A stretch of 5,576 nucleotides of DNA from the NCBI GenBank assembly GCA_009929055.1, contig SABI01000168.1, positions 1 to 5,576 on the forward strand, in the 5' to 3' direction. Within the stretch, counting starts at the first letter, position 1. Each line of letters begins with the position of its first letter. The translations under genes and the position numbers were made by a program. Under the pieces are notes generated by a model, which was not told where the DNA came from, did not search any database, and saw nothing but the letters and a program-made list of their open reading frames with translations. Of the stretch, positions 5,532 through 5,576 are shown one piece after another. The DNA is from Spirochaetia bacterium (GTDB lineage Bacteria; Spirochaetota; Spirochaetia; Sphaerochaetales; Sphaerochaetaceae).

Positions 5532-5576
5532 AGAATGAGAGTTTTTATTACATCAACATAGTTGTTGAATTAATAA
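5532..5576. other. AT-rich tail after the last gene, no clear feature
   Basis: These 45 bases contain a short inverted repeat, TCAAC/GTTGA, around a 6-nt loop but no T-run after it, so a terminator cannot be supported. No start codon with a ribosome binding site is visible before the window ends. Confidence 0.3.

Noticed and set aside
5551..5568. Inverted repeat TCAAC/GTTGA after the last gene as a terminator
   Set aside because: The stem has only 5 bp and no T-run follows.

Overview
The window is AT-rich bacterial chromosome with tightly packed housekeeping genes. No mobile element, CRISPR array, rRNA or ordinary tRNA is visible. A spirochaete (Spirochaetales, Treponema-like or a relative) is the best guess. 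The reasons are the long signal peptidase I with a roughly 120-residue insert between its conserved boxes, and the membrane-anchored PEGA plus formylglycine-generating-enzyme-like (FGE-like) protein beside smpB. Both judgements come from remembered family resemblance, not from a search, so the phylum is an inference.

Layout. Positions 1-2402 hold a minus-strand cluster read right to left: lepB (signal peptidase I), hemW (radical-SAM haem chaperone) and the first 41 codons of a yebC/TACO1-type gene cut by the window edge. lepB and hemW are 5 bp apart and probably co-transcribed; yebC follows after 65 bp and has its own good ribosome binding site. A short divergent promoter region (about 2403-2471) separates this cluster from a plus-strand unit. 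That unit is a membrane-anchored PEGA/FGE-like protein, then smpB, which starts on the last base of the preceding stop codon (TAATG), then ssrA (tmRNA, about 4435-4805) with its own promoter. A strong 14-bp-stem intrinsic terminator (4823-4859) ends the unit. After it, with its own promoter and ribosome binding site, lies a stand-alone plasmid pRiA4b ORF-3-like (PF07929-type) gene.

How the genes work together. SmpB and tmRNA form a complete trans-translation (ribosome rescue) module. The tmRNA can be folded by eye: a 7-bp acceptor stem, a 5-bp T arm, a long P2 helix, a message encoding the 17-residue tag AKKEDNVSYDAEYALAA, and three plausible H-type pseudoknots after the tag. The first pseudoknot, before the tag, seems reduced to a hairpin, and the 3' CCA is not encoded. 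LepB and the PEGA/FGE-like protein both act at the cytoplasmic membrane; the latter has no recognisable catalytic cysteines and is probably structural or ligand-binding.

I did not find a convincing undescribed system. The most unusual points are the apparently degenerate tmRNA PK1, the shared palindromic -35 element with almost no room for leaders on either side, the FGE-like gene coupled to smpB, and the pRiA4b ORF-3 homologue directly downstream of ssrA.
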